A stretch of DNA of 64,000 nucleotides from Haliotis asinina (GCF_037392515.1 NC_090288.1:5635501-5699500); one strand, 5' to 3'. Numbered from the stretch's first letter, positions 12,013 to 24,035 are shown. The notes: generated by a model not told the origin, from the letters alone. Numbers and translations: made by a program.

Positions 12013-13817
12013 AGATAGTATCAGTCAGAGACTAAACGCAAGTGCAGTGCGCCCGCCTAATGCATGAATTCAAATCCCAACGAATACCAAGAGCGAGTTA
12101 TTACTGCCTCTGATGGTCTGAAACAGAAGAACAGTTAAGGTATTTGCTCACTTGAAGCTTCACAGCATTTGAATACTCTATCGTGCATTAGGCACTGGTA
12201 CACGTGCCAGAGTGTTTTCCATGTGAAGTTTGTATTCCTAGTGTTGTGATGAAGGTTTCAGGTGGTTTGTGTAATACTTTCTACCATCCCTCCCTAAAGA
12301 AAGTTCCCCTCATTAAACAAGCACGAAAATAGTATTTGATGCGGATGTTGTAGTGTTTGGACAATACATGTGCGGTGTCTCGGCGATATTTTGTTCAGCC
12401 TAGTACTGTTTTTATAGCTTCACAACACAATCATAGCGTTGTTGCCGTTTTAATCTGTGGTCAGTTCTAAGCACAGTCGCCAATGGCTGAAGGAATGGTA
12501 TAAATCCAGTTTGGGTCCATGCAGGTCGACAAAGTGTGGTGATCTACCTTTGGTTGTTGGTGATCTATAGACTGTTTAATATTGTCTTGTTCTCTTTCGT
12601 TTTGTGATGACATGTTAGTTTTGACTTATTATGTGTGATACTTTAGTACTTTAACTGTTCTTCGACGGCAGTTTTCAACTTCAAATTTTATTGGTCTTTA
12701 ATGCAATAATCAAGTCATGATGTGGCTGAATTATTGCCGATGCATGTGACAATAATATTGACTCACTCACTCATTCACTCGTTGTTTTGAGAATGCGTGT
12801 AAATTCTTATCAAGTCTAATTTTCACATGCACCCGACATCTAAGTATTGACAGAATAGAAAAAAACGTCAGGACAAGTTATTTTTTTCCGAATTTTATCT
12901 TTTTGATTAGTAGGGTAAAGTTAAGGGATCAACAATGATCACGAACAGTTGGAAATCCGTTTCTAATTAGGTTTTGACCTAAAGATATAATAACTTTAAA
13001 ATACCATGTATGGTTATTTTTCAAATGTATATATTGTGTCTGGCATTGTTGTTACACACATGTTCGGGTGAGAGAGAAACTGCGATGGTTTGTTGCCATG
13101 GTAATTGTATCTTGCCTGTAAGGAATGGTTGAGCGCTATGATCACTGAAGTATAACTAATACATATCATTGATTCAAGCCGTAAGTGAATATATTTATGA
13201 ATTATAATACACAGAATTAGTTCCGGCACGTGCATGGCATGCTAGATATGTAGATACGGTCTATATCACATGATGTAGATAAGTATTCCTTCCGTATGTT
13301 GATTTATCACAGAATGTATTAATAATATTGTTCATAAAATGTGTCTGGAGTCGTAACAACGAATCGAGCTGAAACTGTTTGTTGGATGTCAGTTAACTTG
13401 TCATAAACTAGGAGAATCATGTTTCAGAAAGACAAAGTATTTATCCGTTTTACCCGGAAACGTCATGCATGGTTGAACGGAAGTTTTGTGAGGTTCAAGT
13501 ATGCGTGTTTGTGTGGTTTATGCCCGCAATGACTTTAACCAAGTTGTAATGAATACTGCCAGTCCGTCTATTTGTATCACGACCAGCTCCACTGCAGGCG
13601 ATGTGTAATACTGTATATTTGACTTTGGTCATATTAGTCATGGATTGAAATTATCACGGGATTTGACTGTCCATACATTGAACATTCGCCATTTGATTCT
13701 GTGCATGGACGTGTCAAGCTGTTTCTACAGTTCGATCAGCAAAGGAGACTGTTTGTTATTCTGAGCGACGCTTTATAGTGACCAACCTGGATCAGATCCC
13801 TCACAAGTGTATTTGCT
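12013..13817. other. No gene seen
   Basis: AT-rich sequence with a CACTCACTCATTCACTC tract at 12762-12780 that may be an old SINE tail. No coding or RNA feature could be supported on either strand. Confidence 0.4.
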
Positions 13818-14178
13818 TTACCGGAAACTGTAAAATTATATTTATGGTATCAGTAAAGTAACATTATTGGAAACTGTAAAGCCACATAGTTGGAAACTGT
13901 AAAGCCACATAGTTGGAAACTGTAAAGTCACATTATTGGAAACTGTAAAGTCACATTATTGGAAACTGTAAAGCCACATAGTTGGAAACTGTAAAGCCAC
14001 ATTGTTGGAAACTGTAAAGTCACATAGTTGGAAACTGTAAAGTCACATAGTTGGAAACTGTAAAGCCACATAGTTGGAAACTGTAAAGTCACATAGTTGA
14101 AAACAGTAAAGTCACGTTATTGGAAACTGTAAAGCCACATAGTTGGAAACTGTAAAGTCACATTATTGGAAACCTTAC
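13818..14178. repeat. 23-bp minisatellite, about 14 copies
   Basis: The unit TTGGAAACTGTAAAGCCACA + TAG recurs about every 23 bp from 13868 to 14172; variants exchange GCC/GTC and TAG/TAT. Flanking copies near 13820 and 14170 are decayed. Confidence 0.95.
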
Positions 14179-15200
14179 GGTTTTATTGTTGGACACGGTA
14201 AGTCTGTATTGCTGGGATATGTATGGCCATATTTAGTTGAGTGTTATTGAGGCAATTATAAGGTTTTATTGGAGCGAACTTTAAGGGTCTACTGGTGCCA
14301 ACTCTATGTGGTGCTAATAATCACACTACAGTGCATGTGCTTACGTGCATGAGATCATGTACGGTATCAGTCTGTGACGTCATGTTTTCCTGAGACTAGC
14401 GTAAAGACTTGTTGTCACGTGAAACAAATCAGCAGAGCACCACTGCTACTTGCGTATCATTTGTACCCATCCCAAGACGTCCCCGATTTCAGCTATACTT
14501 CCCACCACCGCGAACCTTAATGTAGGTTTGGCTTTATTTCGCGGAAGGGCACAACGACTTAGCTTCACAACAGTTGATCAAGTGCACAGCTAGTGTATTC
14601 TTCCTCACTGGTGCTGGCGGTCGCCCATCTTCCACTGTGTTACTATGCCAGTCCTTCTGTCTAGAAATCTAGAGTAAAAGAGAACGGGGCGCACCTGCAC
14701 ATACCGGTGTATGGCTGTGTAATCATTACAGGCATAGACGCTCTGTTTAAAAGCCTTTGAGCTCGGGGGATCTTACTGCTGTTGTCTAGAGAGTGTTTCT
14801 ATTGAAACAGACAAAATAAAGATGGAAGTTGAATCTTTTCTCGCATACCAGGTATCTAATACAGATATTACTGCCAAGCGATCGCAGGTCGAGATCGTGT
14901 TGAAATATTTAATGTTAATTTGTTTAGGTTCTTTCTGGTCTAGTATACTAAAGGATTCCCAAAGAACGAGGTGGGTGAACGAATTATCTGTGCCGACTAA
15001 ATGAAACGTTTTAAAAGGTGTACAGAACCTTTGCCAAGGAACCTGAAGCATTCGTTCAAGAGTTGCAGAAAATCTGTTAATTAGACATATTACTCATTTT
15101 TGTGTTTATTCCGACTCTGTTTACATGTACTTTCATCCATGCATTGTTTTCTGGTTGGTGACCCTCCACTGCTTCCATACATTGAATTTTTGAGATTAGC
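14179..15200. other. No gene seen
   Basis: Two short opposite open frames around 14773-15051 show no recognisable domain or splice context. No other structure was found. Confidence 0.35.
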
Positions 15201-15204
15201 TTTC

Positions 15205-15830
15205 TGATGTATGTCCCTTTAATGTATCTGTGCACAATTTAATGCTGTATTGCCCTTTCATGCTGCCATACTACGGGTGTATGTTTGCTGTAGACATCTT
15301 CAATGCCTCTTGGATGCTTCCAAACATTATCTTTTTCCGCATGTCCCTTTATTGCTTTCATACACTAATATTGTTTGACACTTCAGTGCTTCCATACATT
15401 GTCTTCTTGCGTATGTTCCTTCAATACTTCCATACACTGTTTTATTGTGTATGTCCTGTCAATAATTCCATACACTGTTCAGTACTTCCATACGCTGGTT
15501 TATTGTGTATGTCCCTTCAATACTTCCATGCACTGGCCAGTTCTGCCATACTCTGGGTTATTGTGTATGTCCCTTCGTGGCTTCCATACACTGTTCAATT
15601 CTGCCACACTCTGGGTTATTGTGTATGTCCCTTCGTGGCTTCCGTACACTGTTCAACTCTGCCATACACTGGGTTATTGTGTATGTTCCTTCATGGCTTC
15701 CATACTCTGTTCAATACTCCCATACTCTGGGTTACTGTTTATGACCCTTCATGGCTTCCATACTCTGTTCAATACTGCCATACTCTGGGTTATTGTGTAT
15801 GACCCTTCATGCCTTCCATTTCATTATTTT
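15205..15830. repeat. 58-bp minisatellite open in several frames
   Basis: The unit contains CTGGGTTATTGTGTATGTCC, CTTC and TGGCTTCCATACACTGTTCA. CTGGG starts at 15553, 15611 and 15669, so the period is 58 bp. 58 is not a multiple of three and the unit has no stop in the + frames, so long overlapping open frames arise (up to 190 codons) that rotate through the same peptides. These are repeat artefacts unless shown otherwise. Confidence 0.93.
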
Positions 15831-16751
15831 CTGGTGTATACCACTTCAGTGTTCCCATAGCAATGGTTTTATCCCCTCCAGGTGTCTATAGTTCTGTTCA
15901 GCTTTAATATCCCTAGATTGGTGCAGCCTCACCCCTTGTTGGGTTCAACCGTACTGCTGGGCCGTTCTGTTAATCTTTTAGAGTCGAATTTGCTTGTATA
16001 ATCTGTGGGAACCTGCTAATAGTACTACCACAGAAGGACAATTCATAGCCAGTTACACACGATCTTGACAGTATTGTAAATGGCCATGTCGCATATAGAG
16101 CAGGTTTCTTTACAGAGTTATGTGGCTTTGGCACACCCGAACCCTACTATCGGGGTTCAAATAAAGGTTTGCTCTGGTTAAAGTTTAGGTTTTTTCTGCA
16201 TCTATGTTCGTTGATTCCATCAAAATGGTAAGCGCCTGCATTACTTCGGTTTTCCCTCCCACATCAAGCTGCCACATAATGGTATACTATTAAAGCGACG
16301 TTGAACTCAACCACCTAACTCACTAACCTTAATCAAATACCATATCAAAGCAAATACTGCTAAACCAGTTCAGCGGACTGCTAACGATCCCGGATTACCA
16401 ATCTGCATTGCTGACATGCATTATCCAATTAATTACCCACTATTGTGCATAGTGATCACGGAGAATGTTAACAGACAGCGTATGCATTCCGGCACGGTGA
16501 CACTCCTAGTATATGGACGATGTTTAGCGATTATTGAACCAGTTCTGTGAGTGTTTAAACTTCCCACAGCAAGCCAGCCGGTGTCCAGACAAACATTCTA
16601 TTTACAAGGTCTGTATATTATTGCCTGCTACATGTTGTCCTCTATTGAATGTCACGTTTTGAAACGTATTGTTTAGGATCTTGACACTTTATGTCCGCAT
16701 ATGTGGCTATAGCCCGGAGAACATTTCCATATGTTTAAACTATACTGCCAG
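15831..16751. other. No gene seen
   Basis: Unique-looking sequence between the 58-bp minisatellite and the tRNA-like repeat. No coding, RNA or repeat feature could be supported. Confidence 0.35.
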
Positions 16752-16921
16752 ATGCAACATATGTCATATTTGGGATTTCACTTTCTTAGTAAAGTACAAA
16801 TTCTAGTACTTCTTTTGGTTGAGTCCCATCCGGGATTCGAACCCGCACCCTCAGAGTCAGGCACCTAATCGCCAGCACACAAAGTCAGCCGCCTAGCCCG
16901 CTCAGCCACCGCGACTTCCAC
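16752..16921 (-). mobile_element. TIR element with tRNA-like core, left half only
   Basis: From 16752 the + strand matches the left inverted repeat of the complete copy at 52449 (GCAACATATGTCATATTTGG). The core, read on the minus strand, has an A-box-like TGGCTGAGCGGG and a B-box GGGTTCGAATCCC, in a class II tRNA-like layout. The right inverted repeat is missing, so this copy is truncated. Confidence 0.8.
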
Positions 16922-18050
16922 CAGCCGCCTAGCTGCCAGCTTACGGCAGCAATTCTGTTGAATGAAAATATTTCACGGGAGTACTTGTTCAACATGGGGT
17001 CTGAAATGTGAGAGCACAACCCAGTGCAGAAATGGGTGTATACCTTTGATGGTGGCGATATTTCATTTTGACATAAAAAATATTTTTCGAACCGAAACGA
17101 GGAAAATACGTTGCCAACTTTTGCTCACTTCGCTCGTATACAAGAAGACGGGTCATCTGCTGCGCTACCGTTTGCCTACCGTGTTCACATTCACCGTTGT
17201 GTTGAACCCATGAACAGGAATCTATCTATTCGTGTTAAAACAAAGAATCGAGACAAACAGGAATAGAACCCATAAGCGATAGACAGAGTCAACTAAGGGA
17301 GCCAAATCAGTTTCAACATCTTTGGTCTCAAGTCACTAGCCGTTCCCATGGTCCTGCATGCCGGGTATAGGGCTCCTGAGTGGGTAACAGCACTTCACGT
17401 GACCTTAGTAATTCCGGTGACAAGCAACATTTCAAACCTTTCCGAATGCTGTCATTGCTGTGAACCGTTAATGTTTACAATCTAACCGCCCCCATTATTA
17501 CAGGTGTGACAGCCGTGGATGGTTGTACATTTGGTTCGGTCTAAGAAAGTCTTATTTGGCGGTCGCGCAATTTAGAACCAGAACTGGTCCTTGAATACAG
17601 GCATGTCACCAGAAGTCTCGTACTGGAAGTAAATGGGACCCGTCACGCATTGGCACGCGGAACTGGGGACCAGCTTTCGAAGTAGCGCCTGGCGAGACTT
17701 ACTCTATTGTGACCCTGGTCACAACAGTAAGTTAACTGATTCCCGTTATCAATACACAGGACCGCTTCGATGGTTTACTGGATAGAGCATCCAGTTAAAA
17801 GAGGTATTTTGTTGTTACCCTTCCTGATGCTCTGCACAAAGGAGATAACAGAAGTGTTTGGCAGCGTAATGTGTCGGGTAGCCAGTTGGGTACCTCACCG
17901 ATATTAGCCCGAAGTTGAAGCTGACAGACACGACGCACACGTGTTTCGCCATCGTTGCAATAATCAATAACCAGTGTATAAAAAAGACAAAAAACAACAA
18001 ACAACGCACAACATGATATTATTAATTGGCCTACAATTACACCCAACTGT
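16922..18050. other. No gene seen
   Basis: The stretch carries short open frames only, none with a recognisable domain. Its last part may include the 5' UTR of the LINE that follows, whose exact boundary I cannot place. Confidence 0.35.
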
Positions 18051-18263
18051 GTACGTCGTGAAATATCGCATTTCCCTTAATAGACTCATTAGGTCGGGGC
18101 TCTGGTTGTATTGAAATATTCAAATATATGACAAAGGGGGCGCTACCTGGCGGTAAAGCGCGTCGTACACATCTACGGTGCTTCATGAAGTGTTTTTGTG
18201 GCCTTACGTAAGTTTGGACTCGTAATTTCACTTCAGAAATGTGTTTAAGTGTATACAAATACG

Positions 18264-19130
18264 ATGGGATGTGATCACGAAACATTTCGAGCCAGAACTG
18301 TATGCTTTTTAAATGTATTTGTGGCCGTAATGTCGGTGGGAGCGAGGCGAGCCGCCGCCCAAGTTCGCGGTGTGCACGTTCTTGGGGGACTGAGAACCTG
18401 TCTTCATCTGGCTGTGTTCTTTTCTTTGCTACTCGTACTTTCCAATGATATTGAGTCGAACCCAGGACCAAGAACACATAAAGATACTGAGGGAGAACTT
18501 TGTGATTCTGAAACGTTAAACGAAATTAGGGACTTGAGACGAGAAACAAAGAAAAAATTCGAAAAACTTTTCGGCCAAGTAACAATGTTAGAACAAGATT
18601 TGGTTACGCTCACAGAAGAAAACGAGGAACTGAAAACAACCGTGACACGTTTAACAAACAAAATTGACCATCTAGACAACACCTCAAGACAGAACAACAT
18701 AATACTGTACAACATCGAGGAGACATTTGGAGAATCAAACGAAGACGTTACAAATAAAGCCCTCGATGTTATTCAGAACAAAATGGGTATCAAGGACATA
18801 ACAGAATTTGGCCGTGTTGCTCGCCTGCCGTCTGCGACACGTGGTGCCAGACCGGTGCTAGTTACCTGTCTCAACTTTAGGCACAGGACAAGGATCCTAC
18901 AATCAGCCAATCTTCTTAAAGGACACGGCATCTCCATTTCACAGGATTTCACGGAGAAAGAACAGTCCACTAGGCAAAAACTCACAGGATTCATGAACCA
19001 GGCCAGGAATGAAGGTAAATTCTCCACTCTTAAAGGTGATAAAATCCAAATCGAAAACAACCTTTATCGACTAAACGATACTGAAGATGAATTAATTCTC
19101 TTAAAAAACGTTTCCTGTTCGATCTGCTGA
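18264..19130 (+). CDS. LINE ORF1 protein with N-terminal hydrophobic segment and 2A motif
   Basis: ORF1 of a non-LTR element, 288 residues from the first ATG (18264; an in-frame TAA lies at 18246). Order: a basic/hydrophobic leader; hydrophobic run LHLAVFFSLLLVLS (about residues 47-60); SNDIESNPGP ending at residue 69 (18441-18470), which fits the 2A consensus D(V/I)ExNPGP; a charged coiled coil (about 80-135, heptad-like TEENEELKTTVTRLTNKIDH); then an RRM-like and C-terminal domain of the L1 ORF1p type (NIILYNIEE, FGRVARL, RPVLVTC, RQKLTGFMNQAR). In 2A-containing retroelements the ribosome skips the Gly-Pro bond, releasing the leader separately. The ORF has no stop or frameshift, in contrast to the decayed ORF2 behind it. 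A second possible start is at 18330. Confidence 0.88.
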   Translation: MGCDHETFRARTVCFLNVFVAVMSVGARRAAAQVRGVHVLGGLRTCLHLAVFFSLLLVLSNDIESNPGPRTHKDTEGELCDSETLNEIRDLRRETKKKFEKLFGQVTMLEQDLVTLTEENEELKTTVTRLTNKIDHLDNTSRQNNIILYNIEETFGESNEDVTNKALDVIQNKMGIKDITEFGRVARLPSATRGARPVLVTCLNFRHRTRILQSANLLKGHGISISQDFTEKEQSTRQKLTGFMNQARNEGKFSTLKGDKIQIENNLYRLNDTEDELILLKNVSCSIC

Positions 19131-19165
19131 TATTGACTCGAACAAATAGGGGCGTGGCGAAGTTC

Positions 19166-19985
19166 CACGCGCAGTAAATAATACGTGGAATGCTGTTCTG
19201 TGGAATGAAGAAGGTCTAAAGAACAAAATTTGCCTGGAATAAATCATTTCCTCTTTGAAAGAAATCAGCTTTGTATCTCTCGTGGAGAAGTGGTTAGGTG
19301 AATGTGAGGAGTTATCATTCCAAGGATAAACAGTGTTTACGAAGTGTAGATAAAAACGTGCCTTTAGACATTCCGGTGGAATAACTGTAATAATCGCCAA
19401 CCGTGAATGTCTCTGGAGTTTCGTCACTAATACCGACGGAAAGTAACAACATACAACAGATACATGTGTGTATACCAGATTATCACTTTTCCATATTTAA
19501 AAGTGATGTTTTCGATTCACTGGCAAGTTCCAGTGCATATGCTGGTGAACTTGTTTTTACTATTTTTGGAAAATGATGTTAACAAATCAGATCAAATGAT
19601 GGTAGTAGAATTATTATCCAAGGTGTTTTTAGGTGACGATACAAAAATTACGTTGTCAATGGTAATCGAGGTATCTCTCGATTGGTGCTGGTCTAAATAC
19701 GCCACCGACGACGCCATCGAAAAACGTGCGTCACGTGACACTGTGAACAATAAACGTATATTGAACTTCTGAAAAACCGTCTATTTCAAGACAAAGGTGG
19801 AGGTAATACAACATGTTTCGCCAGTAGTGGACAAAGTGTTGTTGACTGTGTGCTTTGTTCGTACTATGGTTTTGAACTTTTAGATCATTTTACATAGTCC
19901 GATCAAGTTGAGTCGACACATCTGCCAATAACGTTCTCGTTACCATTGTCATCGAACAATAATGAACATTTCTACAATCTTTCAC
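19166..19985 (+). pseudogene. Decayed ORF2 endonuclease region of the same LINE
   Basis: In-frame pieces read TWNAVLWNEEGLKNKI, SLKEISFVSLVEKWLGE, RHSGGITVIIANR, and further on VSRDTVNNKR-like and QVESTHLPITFSL, interrupted by stops and frame changes. The order and motifs match the exonuclease-endonuclease-phosphatase domain that opens ORF2 in APE-type LINEs. The protein cannot be made as it stands. No RT motif (such as FADD) was found downstream. Confidence 0.8.
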
Positions 19986-20095
19986 CTAAAAATAGATATC
20001 GTTAGAACATTAATTGTTCGCTAGAATACCTGCACAACTGGGATGTGCTACCAGCAGATGTTATTAACCTTTTTCATTCCTTATTGATAACGGTG

Positions 20096-20720
20096 ACGTC
20101 AGTCTTCAATTATGCAATCATGTGACAGGTTTTGTTTTGGTATTTTTTGTAAATCTAGTGTGTTGTTGACTAATAATATCTCAAAGGGAGACAACTGATA
20201 TGATGGTGAATGCAAAAGTGCACGTGATACCGCCGGTGCTTTCTGCGTGCAGTTGAAGCGAGCAACTGTAAATGTGATAGACAAATCTATGTCGAGTCTG
20301 TGTCACGTTATAAACAGCTGTATGCTGCTAAACTGTCTTCTTTATTTTATACCCCAAACAACATACACTGGTGTTTGCGGGCGGATATCTTGGAATACCC
20401 TATATGCTATTACGTGTATTATTTCAATGCTATCGTATCTTTTAACCTAGATGCTTATGATGTGTCTAGCTGGCACCGAATTTGACACAAGAATTACATC
20501 ATCAGAAAATATAAGCATAAAACTTGAAGTACATCTGAAAACAACTGGATTCTATGTTTACCACAATTTGTGATTTCCACAGAAAGTTCATTTAAGAATA
20601 ACACTGGACTCAACATACATCCTTCCGAAAACCGGATGGACAGTATTACTATTTAATCCCACAGTGGAAGTTGTGTATGAATTATTAGGAAAACAGATGA
20701 GTATCATACACCTATCAGGA
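20096..20720. other. No gene seen
   Basis: Sequence between the LINE fragment and the SINE-A at 20722. Short open frames only; nothing recognisable. Confidence 0.35.
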
Positions 20721-20721
20721 A

Positions 20722-20892
20722 GGTAGGGTAGCCTAGTGATTAAAGCGTTCGCTCGTCACACTGAAAACCCCGGTTCGATTCCCCACTGAAGTTTAATGTG
20801 TGAAGCCCATTTCTGGAATTTGCTGGAATATTGCTTTAAAAGGCATAAAACTATCTCATTCACTCACTCACTCACTCACTCACTCACTCATA
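20722..20892 (+). repeat. SINE-A with (ACTC)n tail
   Basis: A-box region TAGGGTAGCCTAGTGATTAA, B-box CCGGTTCGATTCCCC, then GCTGGAATATTGC and a tail of about eight CACT units. Sense direction is plus. Confidence 0.92.
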
Positions 20893-21814
20893 CAACTATG
20901 GTCCAGGTAACCATACAGACTGTATAACACGAGCGAATCAATCTGATTTTTCAAGCGGGAGCATTGACAACAAGCGCACAGCCAGCTTGATGGTGATACC
21001 ACTGTCGAACATTTGGAATGTCTTTTGCGCTTGAAAATCATTTAGATCTAGTTTCTTGAAAAAGGTGTATTATGCGGCAGCAACGTCACTGCTGTTACCA
21101 GTGAAGCATGCGAATGTTATTATCGTTAAAACTGAGTATGCATTCTACATATTCCGTAATTGGCAGTGCAGGGTTGTTTCCCTTAGATGGACGGATACAT
21201 GTGCGATCGTTGGTTTGTCCGTTCTTAGTTAGTTCGCTTTATGGGTCACATAAATTTTTGTACTAGTGGAATTTATCACTTTCTTCGTGCAGCATCAATA
21301 CAACAGCCAATGATATGGTTCAGTGCAGCTATGCAACACAAACCCAGTTTTTATGTTATCTGCCAATCAAGGACAGTCCACACAGAGCCAATCAAACACC
21401 GAGCAATCATTTTCAATTATGTATTTGAACTTTATGGCATCTTATCATCCGTCCATTTGGTGTGGCTAGTACATTTTTAACAGTTTGCTAAAGCAACCCT
21501 GAACGTTTGAAAATTGTGAGAAAATGCCGAATAAAAAAAACAGAACCCACTGACACTGCAAAAACATTGAAACTTAACTAAAAATGGAAGATTTCATTTT
21601 TTACTGTCCTCGAATGAACCTGGAATTAAAGTACGATGTTTAAATATGTGCAGTGTTCACTTTTTGAGCTAAATATCAGGAAGGACATGACTCGCAATAG
21701 ATGAAGTTATTATGAATTAATCGAGGGATAATAACTGGTATTATTCATAGCATCGCTTCAAACGAATGTGTGAAATTCTGTCTACCGACAAATCCAAGCG
21801 CACCTGTTACAGGA

Positions 21815-21885
21815 CTGAGTGAGTTTTACCTCAATATTCCAGCAATATCACGGCACCAGAAAAGGGCTTCACGTCTTTGAGCAAG
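21815..21885 (-). repeat. SINE-A fragment
   Basis: ACTGAGTGAGTTTTACC, TCAATATTCCAGCAATATCA, CGGCACCAG and GGGCTTCACG match the tail half of SINE-A in inverse orientation. Confidence 0.75.
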
Positions 21886-22018
21886 AGCCTTCATACATGA
21901 CGTGCGACATAGAGCAATACCATGTGCTGTCTTCAAAATTATCATTTTGCTGTAGATCTTTTTGGAAAGGTATATTTGGCGCTACAAATTTTGAAACAAA
22001 CCTGGCGGTTGTAACCTG

Positions 22019-22109
<91 letters not shown>
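22019..22109. repeat. (GT)n microsatellite, about 44 units
   Basis: An unbroken GT run follows TGCA at 22017. It creates an artefactual Cys-Val open frame. A pure run of this length is likely to be highly variable between individuals. Confidence 0.98.
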
Positions 22110-22391
22110 AGAAAAGTATTTTCCAGTTATTATTTGCTCTCGCGATCACCACGTATCGATCAAAGGTAGTTATTGCAATTTGAAATGTCTGATTGGGCAG
22201 TCGGAATCGAATTTATGCCAAATGGTGTTGCTGACTTTTATGACTGCGATATTCCATAGAATATGTCTTATATTCGAGACTACGAATATGCCGACAACAG
22301 ATTAAATTACCTCATATTGCTACTGCACTGGTTCGTATAGGATGGCATTTGACATATGTCGCTTTCAGTTCAACCATTCATTAGGGAGGGA

Positions 22392-22535
22392 GAGAGGGAG
22401 GGAGTTTAGTTTTTGCACTGGTTTTAGCAATAGTCCTTCATTATCAAATGGACTTCACATATAGAACCCATGTGGGAAATCGGACCAGGGTCTTCGGCGT
22501 GACGAGTGAACGCTCTAACCACTGGGCCATAGCAA
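22392..22535 (-). repeat. SINE-A, diverged
   Basis: GGAGTTTAGTTTTTGCACTG at the tail side and GGGTCTTCGGCGTGACGAGT + GAACGCTCTAACCACTGGGC at the head side mark both ends; the centre is diverged. Confidence 0.85.
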
Positions 22536-23259
22536 CACAGCATTAGCTGTGGTTGTGTACATCCGCCCACCCAGGTATACACATATCAAGTCGTTTGATA
22601 GTAATAACTATCCTATGAATTATATGAATGTGGGGTCAAACCCGCATATGGCTCCGCAAACTGCTAAGCACAGTTGTGTCCCTTAGTGCTGCAAGGAACC
22701 GCTGTTTGTTGGTTAAAATCCGAAATTCGAGTTGAAGCATGGTATGATTGGTATGAACGTGTGCCCATATGTATGTAGACCAATGCATCCATTTCGCACG
22801 GAGGCTTGCACTATTGGCCAGTGCCAGGTGGTGTCTAGTTTATATCCACCAGGCAGTCGTGATATGTAGCTAGTCAGGAAAGGTGATAAAACAACATTAT
22901 ACTGGCCATCAACCTGGGAGGCATTGTGAAGAAGAAACAATAGAGGAATGTGGCCTTAGAAGCATGACACATGGTATTGATAAATCTATGAGTTAAACGT
23001 GCCCAGCATGGAGCAGAACCTCAAAGGCTGGGTGACCTTGTGTCACCATTCAGACCCCATAAACCTAGTTGAGTAGTCTGGTACATTCACTGGCTCTGAG
23101 AATGAACCATTCGAGGATTTGAAGGTTTAAACGCTAGTGGAGTCAATTTGATGTACTGATTTAAAAAGTAAGTAGGACATTCTATACATTTTCAGTTATT
23201 TCCATGTATAATGCGTTATTGCTTTATAGCAGTGTATATAATAGAATTTTGATTCGTGG

Positions 23260-23425
23260 GCAATGGGGTAACCTTGTGGTTGAAGAGTACGCCCGTCACA
23301 CCGAAGACCCAAGTTCGATTCCCCACATTGGTACAGCTTGAGACCCCCATTTCCATTGTCCCCTGTCGTAATATTGCTGGAATATTGCTAAAAGCGGCGT
23401 ACAAATAAACTCACTCACTCTCACT
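23260..23425 (+). repeat. SINE-A
   Basis: Head CAATGGGGTAACCTTGTGG, B-box CAAGTTCGATTCCCC, then TATTGCTGGAATATTGCTAA and AAGCGGCGTACAAATAAACT with a CACTC tail. Confidence 0.9.
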
Positions 23426-23559
23426 GGCACTGGAGCGTCTACTCCCTTTAAAAGGCTCAATAAAATGGAATGGACTGTAGAGGCAGAACAGCAGTAGAAC
23501 AGCATTGCTCTGCGATCTTGGTTGGGTACATGAATGCTGTACCATTATTTTAAGAACAT

Positions 23560-24035
23560 AGTGTGTGTACAAGTCTTCTGCCTTGGCAGCAATACGTGAC
23601 TTCGAATATCCACTGTATCAACCAGATTTAACGACTGTGTTGTACACTGTAATTGCTGTTTGACAGGTTGGAATGTTACATGACCAATATTGCACAGTGC
23701 AACCGAAATATGACACATGTGGTACAATGTAACCGGCGAATGACACAATTGGTATGATGACATCGCATGTCCAAACATGGTGGTGCACTCATTACCTACC
23801 TGCCTAACCACAAAGCTTCAAAGGGCATTGCTGTATGAATCTGCTTTTGAGAACATAAATGGACATTGCTCTATTAATCTGCTTTTGAGAACATCGGCTC
23901 CGAGGGAATCTCAAGGCTAAATGTCGCAGAAAGCTCGCTAAATGAATGTTGTCCTTCCAGAACGTAGTATGTGTATAAGTCTTCTGTCGCCATGGCTGCA
24001 AGGGCTTTGGATATCCACTGTATCAGCTAGATTTT
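23560..24035. repeat. Local imperfect duplication, about 400 bp apart
   Basis: GTACAAGTCTTCTGCC...GATATCCACTGTATCAACCAGATTT-like sequence at about 23560-23632 recurs in the same orientation at about 23959-24032 (TATAAGTCTTCTGTCG...ATATCCACTGTATCAGCTAG). Between them AATCTGCTTTTGAGAACAT is itself repeated at 23838 and 23878. The part at 23640-23775 is homologous to 25158-25285. Confidence 0.75.

Larger units (their letters stand above)
18050..20095 (+). mobile_element. Non-LTR retrotransposon, 5' part, with 2A-bearing ORF1
   Basis: The element consists of a 5' region, an intact ORF1 (18264-19130) and a decayed apurinic-endonuclease region (19166-19985). No reverse transcriptase follows, so the 3' part is missing. 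Most insertions of this class lose their 5' end; this one keeps the 5' end and lacks the 3' end, which suggests a later deletion or rearrangement. Boundaries are approximate. Confidence 0.85.

Noticed and set aside
15230..15802. 190-codon + strand open frame
   Set aside because: It is generated by the 58-bp minisatellite; neighbouring frames are open for the same reason and the peptide simply rotates.
16822..16912. A genuine tRNA-Leu or tRNA-Ser gene on the minus strand
   Set aside because: A- and B-box are good but the acceptor stem does not pair well and the same sequence recurs inside inverted repeats at 52449, so it is a repeat and not a tRNA gene.
21819..22305. Cys-Val-rich open frames
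   Set aside because: They are translations of the (GT)n microsatellite.
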